Shown piece after piece: positions 25,275-33,859 of a stretch of DNA of 37,781 nucleotides (position 1 is its first letter; each line of letters opens with the position of its first letter). Made by a program: the position numbers and the translations under genes. Source of the stretch: Bacteroidota bacterium (GTDB lineage Bacteria > Bacteroidota > Bacteroidia > Bacteroidales > F082); the NCBI GenBank assembly GCA_947505205.1, contig CANNKD010000008.1, positions 1 to 37,781 of the forward strand, read 5' to 3'. The notes beneath the pieces were generated by a model. The model was not told the DNA's origin, made no database searches, and saw only the letters and a list, made by a program, of their open reading frames with translations.

Positions 25275-27380
25275 CTAATAGAAGGAGATTCTGTTATCAA
25301 CAACATCACTCGTTTTTTCTATTGCTTTCACAATACCATTATTAGTAACCGACTGTGCGAAAGAAGCTGCCCTCTCAGTTGCCAAAGTGCTATAAGAATC
25401 ACGATCGGAAGCAACACTAACAGCTTTCAATTGAATAACATACGCGGCTCCTGTTCCGGCGATCGGTCCTATTTGCTGGCCGGCCGAAAGGGCGAATATT
25501 TCTCCAATCACTTTACTTTCTTGTCCAAAACCTTGCAATACACGGCTTTCAAAAGCTACGCCATTCACATCCTGAACGGTGGTTTTAAACTGTGAAGCCA
25601 AAGCTCCCATATCTGAAATACCCTTCATTTGTTCAACAAGCATTTCGCCTTTTTTGGTATTCAAAACCTGATTTTTGATCATGTCTTTCACATCTTGCCA
25701 TGGAGCAATACCTTTTTCAGTGCTTTTCTTCAAAACCGCTACAACATAAGCGTTGTCAAGATCAAAAATGGTTGAAACATTTCCAACTTCTGTTTCTTTC
25801 TCAAATGCCCAACGAATAACCTGGCGTGGGTTTTCGATTCCGGTGATGCGGCTTGCTGTCGATTTCAGATTTGGAGCAACGCGTTTGGTTAAACCATCTT
25901 TTTCAACTGTTTTATCGAATTCAGCTAAGGTTTTCGTTCCGGTGGCAAATTTGCTTGCCTGAGCAAAAACATCCTGAGCCGTTTGTGTACTTGGCGACAC
26001 CAAACGTGTGATTGTTGCCAATCGAACTTGCTTTACAGGTTCTTTTTTGCCGGTAACCTGAATCACGTGGTATCCAAAATCTGTTTCTACCACGTCCATG
26101 CTTCCAATAGCATTGTTAAGTACATATGAATTAAACGGTGCGACCATTTGGCCATTTTTAAACCATCCAAGGTCTCCTTTGTTTTGTTTTGAGCTTGGAT
26201 CATCCGAGTATTTCATCGCAAACTCTATAAATTTATCAGAACTGCGTTTGATTTGACTGGCTAAACTATCAGCCAGACTTTTTGCAGCATCTTTGCTACG
26301 GGTTGCCTGGCTTCGTGATGATCCTTTGTACGAGATTAGGATATGATTTGCTTTCAATGAGTCGGGACGCATGCTGACATCTACCAAACGAACAAGTTTG
26401 TAAGAACCATTGTCAAGATAAGGGCCATAAACAAAACCCTTTTCGTTACTAAATATTACATTTTCAATGGCAACAGGAACATCTTTCTGACCTAACCAGG
26501 TGCTGTCGTAACGATTATCAGAATTCGCATTCACAAATGAGGCAACATTCGGTGTTTGGGTGAATTCGTTTACCATATTTTTTACATATTCTTCAGCGTC
26601 CTGCATGTCTTTTGCTGAAGGTTTGATATCAAATACAACATAATCAATGTCGCGCATAGCTTCACGATCATACGATTTTTTGTTTTTATTGTAGAATACC
26701 TGATAATCTTCATCTGTCAATTTCACCAATGAATCGGAAATAGTACTGTATTTTACGCCCACCAGTTTCAAATCTGCCTTATCATTTTTTTCATGATAAA
26801 TCATTTTGGCTAAAGCTGTAGGTGTGTAATAACTCTTGGCGACCAAGGTCTGGTATTTCGTTCTTAAACGATCATCTTTTATATATCTCTCGAAAGATAG
26901 CCACTGATCGCGCTGTGCCTGAGGCATTTCCTCCAATTTCTGCAGATAATTAATCACAACATCGCGATCAAATTTTCCAGTTGCAGGATCAGTGAAATTC
27001 TGTAAAACAGCAGAGTGTGGGTTTGGCCCCTGAATCTGATCAAAAAGCTCTTCACTGGTAACCACCATGCCAAGTTCTTCATATTCTTTACCCATCAGGT
27101 TTTTTTCAAGAATTTGATTCCAGGTATTATCGCGCGTGCGCATCAAATCTTCCTGCGAAAGTTTATCCGATTGTTTCTGACGTTTCGCGCCTTCAACATT
27201 TTCATCAAATAATTTATTGAAATCCTGAATCTTTATTTCTTCTCCATCTACTACCCCAATTTGAACAGGGTTTTTGCGACTCTTTTTTGTAAAGTCACCC
27301 AAGATGAAAGCGGCGAGTGCAACACCAATTACAATTACCAATAACCCGGATTGTTTTCTGATTTTTCCAATAACGGCCAT
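25275..27380 (-). CDS. PpiD/SurA-type periplasmic peptidyl-prolyl isomerase (foldase)
   Basis: The 701-residue protein starts with a cytoplasmic basic stretch and one membrane anchor (GLLVIVIGVALAAFILGDF, about 12-30), then a SurA_N-like chaperone region and a parvulin domain (about 343-446: KANHILISYKG, FIEFAMKYSDDPSS, GDLGWFKNGQMV, TDFGYHVIQVTGKK). A second, degenerate rotamase-like part follows (about 455-690). This layout is that of PpiD, which helps outer membrane and secreted proteins fold as they leave SecYEG. It ends the envelope cluster that starts with coaX, but a 248-bp gap and its own TACATTTG box suggest separate transcription. Confidence 0.93.
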   Translation of the reverse strand: MAVIGKIRKQSGLLVIVIGVALAAFILGDFTKKSRKNPVQIGVVDGEEIKIQDFNKLFDENVEGAKRQKQSDKLSQEDLMRTRDNTWNQILEKNLMGKEYEELGMVVTSEELFDQIQGPNPHSAVLQNFTDPATGKFDRDVVINYLQKLEEMPQAQRDQWLSFERYIKDDRLRTKYQTLVAKSYYTPTALAKMIYHEKNDKADLKLVGVKYSTISDSLVKLTDEDYQVFYNKNKKSYDREAMRDIDYVVFDIKPSAKDMQDAEEYVKNMVNEFTQTPNVASFVNANSDNRYDSTWLGQKDVPVAIENVIFSNEKGFVYGPYLDNGSYKLVRLVDVSMRPDSLKANHILISYKGSSRSQATRSKDAAKSLADSLASQIKRSSDKFIEFAMKYSDDPSSKQNKGDLGWFKNGQMVAPFNSYVLNNAIGSMDVVETDFGYHVIQVTGKKEPVKQVRLATITRLVSPSTQTAQDVFAQASKFATGTKTLAEFDKTVEKDGLTKRVAPNLKSTASRITGIENPRQVIRWAFEKETEVGNVSTIFDLDNAYVVAVLKKSTEKGIAPWQDVKDMIKNQVLNTKKGEMLVEQMKGISDMGALASQFKTTVQDVNGVAFESRVLQGFGQESKVIGEIFALSAGQQIGPIAGTGAAYVIQLKAVSVASDRDSYSTLATERAASFAQSVTNNGIVKAIEKTSDVVDNRISFY

Positions 27381-27408
27381 AATGTATCTTTCTTTTTAAA
27401 ATAGGGTG

Positions 27409-27416
27409 CAAATGTA
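27409..27416 (-). promoter_or_regulatory. Putative -7 box (TACATTTG) for the PpiD-like gene
   Basis: The minus strand reads TACATTTG about 29 bp before the ATG at 27380, with TTTT 19 bp further upstream as a possible -33 box. Confidence 0.5.
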
Positions 27417-27628
27417 CAAAGGATATTTTAAGTATAAAAATAAAATAAGGAATAAAACTGCATTGGATTCATTATGTTAAAGAATTAAATATCAATATTT
27501 TATATGTTGATAACTTCTTTATAAATCACATTGCCCTTTGCCGTGAAGGAATTAGGAAAGAAAAAGCGCTCCAAAAAACTGCAATTATCGATTAATGATG
27601 CTTGGGGAATAATCAAAACTTTGGTTAC

Positions 27629-28897
27629 TTATTTGTCCAGCAATTTGATTCTCACTTCCTCGAGTCTGTTTTTCCTGGCTTTCGTAATGATGATTTTATA
27701 ACGATCATAGATGATTTCTTCACCTAATGCAGGAATACTTTCATGGATATCGAGGATATAACCGGCTAAAGTTTCGTATTCTTCCGACTTGGGTAAATCG
27801 AGTTTATAGTTTTCATTCAAATAATCGATCTCCAATCCTGTCGAAAAAACAAATTCAGTGCCTGAAATCTGCTCTTCAATCGTTTCCTCCACATCAAACT
27901 CATCATCAATTTCACCAAAGATCTCCTCTATGATATCTTCAATAGTTACAATTCCGGAGGTGCCGCCAAACTCATCGACCACGACAGCAATGCTTTGTCG
28001 CGATTGTGTCATGCGAGTGAGTAAAATGTTGGCCGGATAAGTCTCTGGATAATTTTCGATCGACCTTAAAACTTCTCTGATCTCCTGTGGCTTGCGAAAC
28101 ATATCGTAAGAATGTACATATCCGATGATATTATCTATATTATCCTGATAAACAAGTACTTTAGAATGTTTTGTATCTTCAAAACGAGCTAATAACTCTT
28201 TTACATTGGCTTCTACTGTTATTGCCTCGATGGCAGTGCGATGCACCATGCATTCGCGCAATTTCACGAACCGAAAGTCGATAGCATTTTGAAACAATTG
28301 TATGTCGTGATGTATTTGTTCTTCTGACTCTTCGTTGGGGGCAAATTCTCTTACATATTCATTCAAATCGTGCGAGCTGAAAGCATATCCTTCGGGGTCA
28401 ATTTCCATCCTGAAAATCTTTTTCAAAATGAGCTCCACGATGAGGATATAAACAATAACGAGTGGATAAATGGCATAATAAATAATCCAGATCGGCACAG
28501 CCAATGCATTTAAAATTCCATTGGGATTAAATCGGAAGAGTATTTTAGGTAGAAACTCGCCCACAATTAAAATTAAAATAGTTGAAATAATTGTTTGAAT
28601 AAAAAGTACGAAAAACTCAGAATTCAGGCTAAGAGGAAGCCATGCTGCAATGCGCGGTTCGAGCATTGAAGCCATCACTGTTCCATAAATTACGAGGGAA
28701 ATATTTGTGCCTAACAGCAACGATCCAATAAACCTACCCTGATTTTTATAAAAACCATTTAAAAGACGGGCATTAAACTTGTTTTTTTTAAGATCAAGCT
28801 CTATTCGCAAGCGGTTTGAAGTGGCATACGCAATCTCAACACCCGAGAAAAAGGCGGAGAAAAGGAGTGTAATAATGATTAATAACCAGTTATTCAA
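27629..28897 (-). CDS. Hemolysin/CorC family membrane protein (DUF21-CBS-CorC_HlyC)
   Basis: The 422-residue protein has an N-terminal DUF21/CNNM domain with about four membrane segments (WLLIIITLLFSAFFSGVEIAYATS; FIGSLLLGTNISLVIYG; TIISTILILIVGEFLPK; AVPIWIIYYAIYPLVIVYIL). A CBS pair follows (starting CMVHRTAIEAI, ending SGIVTIEDIIEEIFGEIDDE), and then a C-terminal CorC_HlyC domain (about 345-422). This family is linked to Mg/Co efflux or Mg transport. GldE, a gliding-associated member, has the same architecture, but its usual neighbours gldD and ssb are absent, so I keep the general name. It follows lptC by 76 bp within the coaX-ppiD cluster. Confidence 0.92.
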   Translation of the reverse strand: MNNWLLIIITLLFSAFFSGVEIAYATSNRLRIELDLKKNKFNARLLNGFYKNQGRFIGSLLLGTNISLVIYGTVMASMLEPRIAAWLPLSLNSEFFVLFIQTIISTILILIVGEFLPKILFRFNPNGILNALAVPIWIIYYAIYPLVIVYILIVELILKKIFRMEIDPEGYAFSSHDLNEYVREFAPNEESEEQIHHDIQLFQNAIDFRFVKLRECMVHRTAIEAITVEANVKELLARFEDTKHSKVLVYQDNIDNIIGYVHSYDMFRKPQEIREVLRSIENYPETYPANILLTRMTQSRQSIAVVVDEFGGTSGIVTIEDIIEEIFGEIDDEFDVEETIEEQISGTEFVFSTGLEIDYLNENYKLDLPKSEEYETLAGYILDIHESIPALGEEIIYDRYKIIITKARKNRLEEVRIKLLDK

Positions 28898-28973
28898 TAT
28901 GTTAAATTAATGTTACCGTTTAATTATCGGGTAAAGATAAGCAGTGTTTTCAAGATTGCTTAATTTGTGATCA

Positions 28974-29543
28974 TTACAATCCTTTTTCATCGAGTTCGAT
29001 GGTAGCACGCACATTGTGAATGGTGCGCCGATCGAATCCTTCTGTGGCAGTGAGGCTGTCACCGAAAATCACCTTGTCAGGAGAAGTTATTTTCACAAAA
29101 GCGCGTGTATAAATAGTTTTCTTTTTCTGATCCCAAAACAACGATTCAGTGTTTAATTTTTCTAATGTTTTGAAGTTCTCAACAACAACAGCATTGCGGG
29201 CTACCATCAACTTCGTGTTTTCGTAATTGATGCCATACTCAGCCGTTATTCGCGAGCTTTGCTGGTTCAACGAATCATAGAAAATGGCTTCAAATCCTTC
29301 CGGAAATTCGATGTGATTATCCTTTCCCTCGAATCTTTTCATCACAGGAGCTTTCAGTCTGATTTTCACGTTTCCTTCTTCGCTGCGAATGAAAACAATA
29401 TCTTTTGCACTCTGGCTTTCCAGTGTGTCGGCACGGGTGACTTCTTTCACGACGGTGATGGAGTTTTCACACGAATACATCATGAAAATAAGATAAAAAG
29501 TCGCTGCGAACAGGCTTTTATTTATAAAGTTCAATTTATTCAT
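28974..29543 (-). CDS. lptC: LPS export periplasmic protein LptC (lipoprotein form)
   Basis: I chose the ATG at 29543 rather than 29594. It overlaps the TGA of the upstream TPR gene as ATGA, indicating coupling, and it puts a lipobox (LIFMMYSC) at the right distance in the 189-residue product. The mature part matches the LptC/OstA-like beta-jellyroll of Bacteroidota: GNVKIRLKAPVMKRF, EFPEGFEAIFYDSLNQQSSRITAEYGI and VIFGDSLTATEGFD. LptC bridges the LptB2FG transporter and LptA in moving lipopolysaccharide through the periplasm. In Proteobacteria it is anchored by a transmembrane helix; here lipidation is predicted instead. No lptB or lptA lies in the window. Confidence 0.88.
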   Translation of the reverse strand: MNKLNFINKSLFAATFYLIFMMYSCENSITVVKEVTRADTLESQSAKDIVFIRSEEGNVKIRLKAPVMKRFEGKDNHIEFPEGFEAIFYDSLNQQSSRITAEYGINYENTKLMVARNAVVVENFKTLEKLNTESLFWDQKKKTIYTRAFVKITSPDKVIFGDSLTATEGFDRRTIHNVRATIELDEKGL

Positions 29544-30934
29544 GGATTTATATTTTTGAGTGCTCTGACGATTGTGTTTTCGGTAAACCAACATTCGATT
29601 GTATAGTTTGATCCTTCCTTTAAACCTTGATTCACAATCGATTCCTTCGATGGAAATCGTGATGAATAGGTAATTATCAATTGATTGGCCTTATCGAAAA
29701 GTGTCGAATCAACAGCAATCGCTTTCCGAAATTTATCTACGGCTACCCAATAAGCCACATTTGATGTAAAATCATCTGTTCCACAATTGGTTGCGGTTTC
29801 AGCATATAAATTTCCAATTGTGATATATGGAAACCCATCCGTTGGCTTGAGCTCGATGGCTTTTAATGCCATTTGCCGCGACTTTGGATAATTTTTATTG
29901 TAACTGTATATCTCCGACATCATTTTATAGGCACGCTGAACTGTGTCGATATTCGCCGATTTTATCGATTCTTCGAAATATGGAAGTGACTCGGAAAATT
30001 GATCGGATTTGTATAGATAATTAGCAATCTGGAAGGCATTTGCTGTGCTTGGTTCGAGTTCATAAATCGAAAAGAGTGCGTTTCGATACATCGAATCTGA
30101 TTCACAATCAAACTGTTCGAGATTATTGACAACCATTTTTAATAATGCCATTTTCGGGGGTGTCTCCTGTAAGTATTTTCCAAAAATACCCTTTAAACTT
30201 GTACAGTCTGCAAATGACTCAAAGGTATCCAGGATATTTTCTTTGAACCTTTCTGCGATTTCAAGGTTACGAAAGTCATGGTTAATAGTATAGTTAAGAA
30301 TCTGATTATCTGCAATTTTCATAACACTATTATAAACTTCAACAATCGTTAGGCTGTCAACTAAACCAGATCGCGCCATTTTTATTGTCGAACGCAGATA
30401 ATAAACCAGCACGGTTCCTTCAGATTTATTTTGTTCCAAATCAATCGATTGCCGGAATAAATCATTGGCTTCTTTAAACCGATCGTCGTTGTAGGTAATC
30501 AAATCAATGCCCTTTTGTCCCAAAAGCCAAGCTTTTTGTGATTCATTCGTTTTGGCTCGGTTTGGGAAATATTGAATGTATCGATCATAAAGGAGCATCA
30601 AAGTGTCGGTATAAGCCTTGCTGAGCTCTGTATCTGGTTCATTTTCAATATGGAACTGCAATATTTTTATTCCGTTGGAATAAACATTCTCATTAACTGA
30701 CGGACAATACTTTAAAAGCATGTTCCATTGTTCAATCAATGAATCAGAAATAGGAATTGAATATTCGCTGTTTTTCCACAGTTTGAAAGAGAAATCGAAT
30801 TTATTGTAACCGAAATAACAGGCTGAGTAATCGGGAATGCTGTCGTTGAACCTCAATTCACTTCTGTAACTACCTGCCCAAACAGTTGATGCACAAAGCA
30901 TAACTGCTAAAAGCATGTACCTAAAGTTCATCAT
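29540..30934 (-). CDS. Secreted TPR-repeat protein
   Basis: The 464-residue protein has a signal peptide (FRYMLLAVMLCASTVWAG) and a largely helical mature part. Recognisable TPR helices lie at about 300-400, such as NAFQIANYLYKSDQFSESLPYFEESIKSA and YPKSRQMALKAIELKPTDGFPYITIGNLYAE. Earlier ones are degenerate. TPR repeats serve as protein-protein scaffolds, so it is likely a periplasmic or outer-membrane-associated partner. Its position between an outer-membrane barrel gene (22 bp upstream) and lptC (ATGA overlap) is the order I associate with Bacteroidota envelope clusters. A precise role is unknown. Confidence 0.85.
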   Translation of the reverse strand: MMNFRYMLLAVMLCASTVWAGSYRSELRFNDSIPDYSACYFGYNKFDFSFKLWKNSEYSIPISDSLIEQWNMLLKYCPSVNENVYSNGIKILQFHIENEPDTELSKAYTDTLMLLYDRYIQYFPNRAKTNESQKAWLLGQKGIDLITYNDDRFKEANDLFRQSIDLEQNKSEGTVLVYYLRSTIKMARSGLVDSLTIVEVYNSVMKIADNQILNYTINHDFRNLEIAERFKENILDTFESFADCTSLKGIFGKYLQETPPKMALLKMVVNNLEQFDCESDSMYRNALFSIYELEPSTANAFQIANYLYKSDQFSESLPYFEESIKSANIDTVQRAYKMMSEIYSYNKNYPKSRQMALKAIELKPTDGFPYITIGNLYAETATNCGTDDFTSNVAYWVAVDKFRKAIAVDSTLFDKANQLIITYSSRFPSKESIVNQGLKEGSNYTIECWFTENTIVRALKNINP

Positions 30935-30956
30935 TCAAACTATTTACAATCAGGGG

Positions 30957-32246
30957 TTAATCGTATTTACGTTTCACAAACCAACGTTCGTAAAGCGAAA
31001 CACCCACCGTAAAGTTAATGAAATTCTCTTGAATGAGGCCATGTGCGGTTGTTCCCATCTTACCAAATTCCACGCTTAAATCGACTGTTGAAAGTGAACG
31101 TGGCAAAGGTAATTCCAGTCCAAGACTAAAGGCAAACTCATGTATTGGGTAACCATTGACTTTTAAATAGGTTTGGTCGTATCTGAAACCTCCGCGGTAA
31201 ACGACACGTTTCCAATAACCTGAAATGGAAGTGTAATTAGGAGTAAATTCGCCGCCAATAGCCACATTCCAGCTATTTATCAATGAATCATTCTTCCCGA
31301 AAGCCGTAAAATCTTTCCATCTCTGGTAATTTGCGTCAATGCCAATCATCCAATTGTTATCCTTGGCAAAGGTTGCTCCCAATCCGAATTTATGTGGCAA
31401 AACAATCACACCATCCTCGCTGGGCATATTGATAATGGTATCGAGAATATATTCAATTTGTCCGTCAATACCACCAAACATCGATTTGAGCATGAAATCA
31501 CGTTTCACATCCAGGTTAATTTTCTGACTATATACCAAACCTAAACTCATAGAATATCTACGATCGATAGACGTTTTGTATAACAATCCATAGTCGAATA
31601 TGAAGTCATTCGCCTGAATTCTTGTCATCGCCAGCGTATTGGCATACAAGGATGAATCAGGGAAATAGATTAGTGTGCTTGCGGCATTTTTGCCAAAAAC
31701 GTATGCAACATTTACGCCAAATGACAATTTTTTGTTTATCGCGAAAGAGTTTCCGATAAAAGTTTGGTTCAGACCTCCGCTACCCGTGAAACTCTTGTTA
31801 TATCTTCCAATTTCAGGATCTTCGTAAGGAATAATAACATTGTATCCAACGAGGCTGTATGGAAGTATTCCGATGGCCGAATGCCACCGTTTCATAACAG
31901 GGAATCCCAACGAAAAATAACTGAGTGTTGCGTTTGTCCCAATTTCAGTTTGCGTCGTTGTTTTGTAAGCCACACGACCCATGCTAAAACCGGCATCAAA
32001 CAGAAATGATAATGAATCGAAAGCGGCATAAGACGCAGGATTCGATGGATTCACGAAACGGTTGCTGCTTACTGCATTCGCAATACCACCCATGCCAAGT
32101 AACTTCGAATTAACGCTTTTGGTTTGAAGCTGACCGATTCCAAATCTTGAATATGGTGAACTAATTCCTGTTTGCGCAGAGAGATTCTGAAACGCAAGTA
32201 ACACGATAACAACGATTAAGATTCTTTTCAACTTATTGTAAATCAT
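30957..32246 (-). CDS. Outer-membrane beta-barrel protein, possibly FadL/OMPP1-like
   Basis: The ATG at 32246 gives a compact signal peptide (IYNKLKRILIVVIVLLAFQNLSAQ) and overlaps the end of coaX by 14 bp, so I prefer it to 32264; the product is 429 residues. The mature start TGISSPYSRFGIGQLQ, followed by LLGMGGIANAVSSNRFVNPSNPASYAAFDSLSF, resembles OMPP1/FadL-type and PorV-type barrels in which a glycine-rich motif and NPA turn precede the barrel. The rest alternates strands, with KLSFGVNVAYVFGKNA and GIDANYQRWKDFTAFG typical of the family. It may import hydrophobic compounds, but in this cluster it may instead serve envelope assembly. Confidence 0.78.
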   Translation of the reverse strand: MIYNKLKRILIVVIVLLAFQNLSAQTGISSPYSRFGIGQLQTKSVNSKLLGMGGIANAVSSNRFVNPSNPASYAAFDSLSFLFDAGFSMGRVAYKTTTQTEIGTNATLSYFSLGFPVMKRWHSAIGILPYSLVGYNVIIPYEDPEIGRYNKSFTGSGGLNQTFIGNSFAINKKLSFGVNVAYVFGKNAASTLIYFPDSSLYANTLAMTRIQANDFIFDYGLLYKTSIDRRYSMSLGLVYSQKINLDVKRDFMLKSMFGGIDGQIEYILDTIINMPSEDGVIVLPHKFGLGATFAKDNNWMIGIDANYQRWKDFTAFGKNDSLINSWNVAIGGEFTPNYTSISGYWKRVVYRGGFRYDQTYLKVNGYPIHEFAFSLGLELPLPRSLSTVDLSVEFGKMGTTAHGLIQENFINFTVGVSLYERWFVKRKYD

Positions 32247-32961
32247 TAAATTCCAAGATAGCATTCAAGCCTTCCAATACAAGATTTGAGCTTGCAAAGA
32301 TGCTACAATTAAACTTTTTATCAAAATATTTATTGTCACCACCACCAAATAATACTGTTAAATCTTTATAATTCTCCGAAAACTCGTCGATAATACCCTT
32401 TAATTCAGCTTGTATTCCGTTCATTACACCCGATTGAAGCGAAGCTTTGGTGCTTTTACCAATAAGTGATATCTCTGTATCCGGTTCAACCAGAGGCAGT
32501 TTTCCAGTAAAAGCATTCATTGCCCTGAAACGCATTTGCACTCCAGGACTAATCAACCCACCCAAATAGGTTGCGTCAGCACGCAATAAATCGTAAGTAA
32601 TGCAGGTTCCCATATCGATCACCAGCACATTTTGGTTCGGGAAACGGACAAAAGCAGCCGCTACAGCAGCAATCCGGTCACGACCCAAAGTTTCAGGTGT
32701 TTCATAATCAATTGCAAAAGGTAAGCGGGTTTGATGATCAAGTTGAATCACTTTTGGAATAGCTGAAAGCAAGGACAAAAGTCCAACCGGCGTTTCGCGC
32801 ACCGAGCTGACAATAGCACTTGACAAGGGAAAATATTTTTCGATAAACGCCTTAAAACCAAACAATTCACTGAGTTCAAAACGAATATTGTCAAGCTGAT
32901 TTGCCTGATCATATACAGCAGCTTTCACAAAAGTATTGCCGATATCGACGCAGAGTTTCAT
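32233..32961 (-). CDS. coaX: Type III pantothenate kinase
   Basis: The ORF track starts at a TTG (32988), which coincides with a TACATTTG promoter-like box. The internal ATG at 32961 gives MKLCVDIGNTFVKAAVYD, the normal CoaX N-terminus and the DxGNT phosphate motif. The 242-residue product also shows ETLGRDRIAAVAAAF (G-x-DR) and VIDMGTCITYDLL with GGLISPGVQMRFRAM. CoaX phosphorylates pantothenate in the first step of CoA synthesis. It uses a monovalent cation and is not inhibited by CoA, unlike CoaA. It heads the envelope cluster, with the barrel gene overlapping its 3' end. Confidence 0.96.
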   Translation of the reverse strand: MKLCVDIGNTFVKAAVYDQANQLDNIRFELSELFGFKAFIEKYFPLSSAIVSSVRETPVGLLSLLSAIPKVIQLDHQTRLPFAIDYETPETLGRDRIAAVAAAFVRFPNQNVLVIDMGTCITYDLLRADATYLGGLISPGVQMRFRAMNAFTGKLPLVEPDTEISLIGKSTKASLQSGVMNGIQAELKGIIDEFSENYKDLTVLFGGGDNKYFDKKFNCSIFASSNLVLEGLNAILEFNDLQ

Positions 32962-32985
32962 TGGGAAATTTTCAAATATTTTCGA

Positions 32986-32993
32986 CAAATGTA
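32986..32993 (-). promoter_or_regulatory. Putative -7 box (TACATTTG) for coaX
   Basis: The minus strand reads TACATTTG 24 bp before the ATG at 32961, which argues against the upstream TTG start. No clear -33 box is seen. Confidence 0.45.
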
Positions 32994-33032
32994 CTGATAA
33001 TCAGCTACAACAGAGAAATAATTAAAAAATGT

Positions 33033-33062
33033 TTTGAAGTGTAAATAAATGTGCTACTTTTG
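33033..33062 (+). promoter_or_regulatory. Promoter for tRNA-Phe
   Basis: TTTG at 33033-33036 and TACTTTTG at 33055-33062 are 18 bp apart, close to the Bacteroidota consensus, and the tRNA starts 17 bp after the -7 box. Confidence 0.7.
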
Positions 33063-33078
33063 CACTTCCAAAAATGAT

Positions 33079-33151
33079 GGCATCATAGCTCAGTTGGTAG
33101 AGCGTCGGACTGAAAATCCGTGCGTCCCTGGTTCAAGTCCGGGTGATGCCA
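33079..33151 (+). tRNA. tRNA-Phe (GAA)
   Basis: The 73-nt sequence folds as a tRNA. GGCATCA pairs with TGATGCC in the acceptor stem, the D arm is GCTC-AGTTGGTA-GAGC, the anticodon loop is CTGAAAA with GAA at 34-36, and the T arm holds GGTTCAAGTCC. The discriminator is A at 33151. CACC follows rather than CCA, so the 3' CCA is added after transcription. It has its own promoter and terminator and is divergent from coaX. Confidence 0.97.
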
Positions 33152-33155
33152 CACC

Positions 33156-33181
33156 AAAAGCCCTTGCAAAAGGGCTTTTTT
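33156..33181 (+). terminator. Rho-independent terminator of tRNA-Phe
   Basis: AAAAGCCCTT (33156-33165) pairs with AAGGGCTTTT (33170-33179) across GCAA, and T continues to 33181. It begins 5 nt after the tRNA end. Confidence 0.93.
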
Positions 33182-33540
33182 CGTTTATTGACCTGAAGTT
33201 ACAAGCGAATTTTGAAAAGTGGTTAAGACTAAATTGACTTACAATTAATCCCGGTTTTTTTCAACTTTTGAATATCTGGGATGTCATTAAAATTCCGCTG
33301 GTTTGCCATAAATGACAATTATGTGGGAAAAAGTCAGAATATTTTGACTTTTACTTAGATATTAATCAAATTTAGCATAAAAAGCACTTCAATTACCATA
33401 AACGATGTTTGTAAAAAAATACTATAGTCCATATTCAATAAGGAATTCCAGAAAACATATCGGTTTTGAGAATCAGATAAAATCGATACCCTTTTATGCG
33501 GTAACCCAAAGCAGAAAGCAACATTAACCAAACCATTTTT

Positions 33541-33629
33541 TCTACAATACTTTATCCGCTACGCGGAAATTATCACTGAAAACCATGCTTATTACCGAAC
33601 ATTCCGCGTAGAGGATACAGTATTGTAGA
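33541..33629. repeat. 28-bp imperfect inverted repeat (possible MITE or REP-like unit)
   Basis: The arm at 33541-33568 (starting TCTACAATACT, ending CTACGCGGAA) is the near-perfect reverse complement of 33602-33629, with two mismatches in 28 bp, and encloses a 33-nt AT-rich loop. No target-site duplication is evident and no transposase is present. It could be a non-autonomous mobile unit, a REP-like repeat or a structured transcript. Confidence 0.65.
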
Positions 33630-33814
33630 TATGAATACCAATGCCCCCATTACCCCGTAGGGGTTAAACAAACATCTCTTTTCGAAGTCATTTTTTATTA
33701 CCTATTTTAGCTTCAAAAACCTCAATTTAATCTGATAGTCTGTGGCTATATTTTCACTCGTAACAACCGATTGCAATTTTTGAACCCCTTAATTTTTCAA
33801 AATTTCCTTTCAGA

Positions 33815-33837
33815 TAGCTTTGTGTGAAGTATCTTTG
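33815..33837 (+). promoter_or_regulatory. Two overlapping -7 boxes upstream of pfk
   Basis: TAGCTTTG (33815-33822) and TATCTTTG (33830-33837) both match TAnnTTTG. TTTT at 33793-33796 is near the -33 position for the first. The ATG is at 33860, 22 bp after the second. Confidence 0.5.
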
Positions 33838-33859
33838 TGTTGAATTGTAATTTATTAAA

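Larger units (their letters stand above)
33182..33859. other. Long non-coding stretch with inverted repeats upstream of pfk
   Basis: About 680 bp lack a plausible gene. Visible structure includes a hairpin AAAAGTCA/TGACTTTT (33329-33352), the long inverted repeat at 33541-33629, a short ACCCC-GTA-GGGGT hairpin (33652-33664), and promoter boxes just before pfk. No protein remnant was recognised. Confidence 0.55.

Noticed and set aside
27540-27640. Plus-strand reading VKELGKKKRSKKLQLSINDAWG
   Set aside because: It has no convincing start and runs into the 3' end of the CorC-family gene on the other strand; probably chance.
27629-28897. Naming the CBS/CorC protein GldE
   Set aside because: Architecture fits, but gldD, ssb and mutY neighbours are absent; the general hemolysin/CorC label is safer.
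33049-33237. 62-residue ORF in the plus strand
   Set aside because: It reads through tRNA-Phe and its terminator; the RNA gene explains the sequence.
33329-33352. AAAAGTCA/TGACTTTT hairpin as a terminator
   Set aside because: AT-rich 8-bp stem without a following T run and far from any gene end; tRNA-Phe already has a strong terminator.
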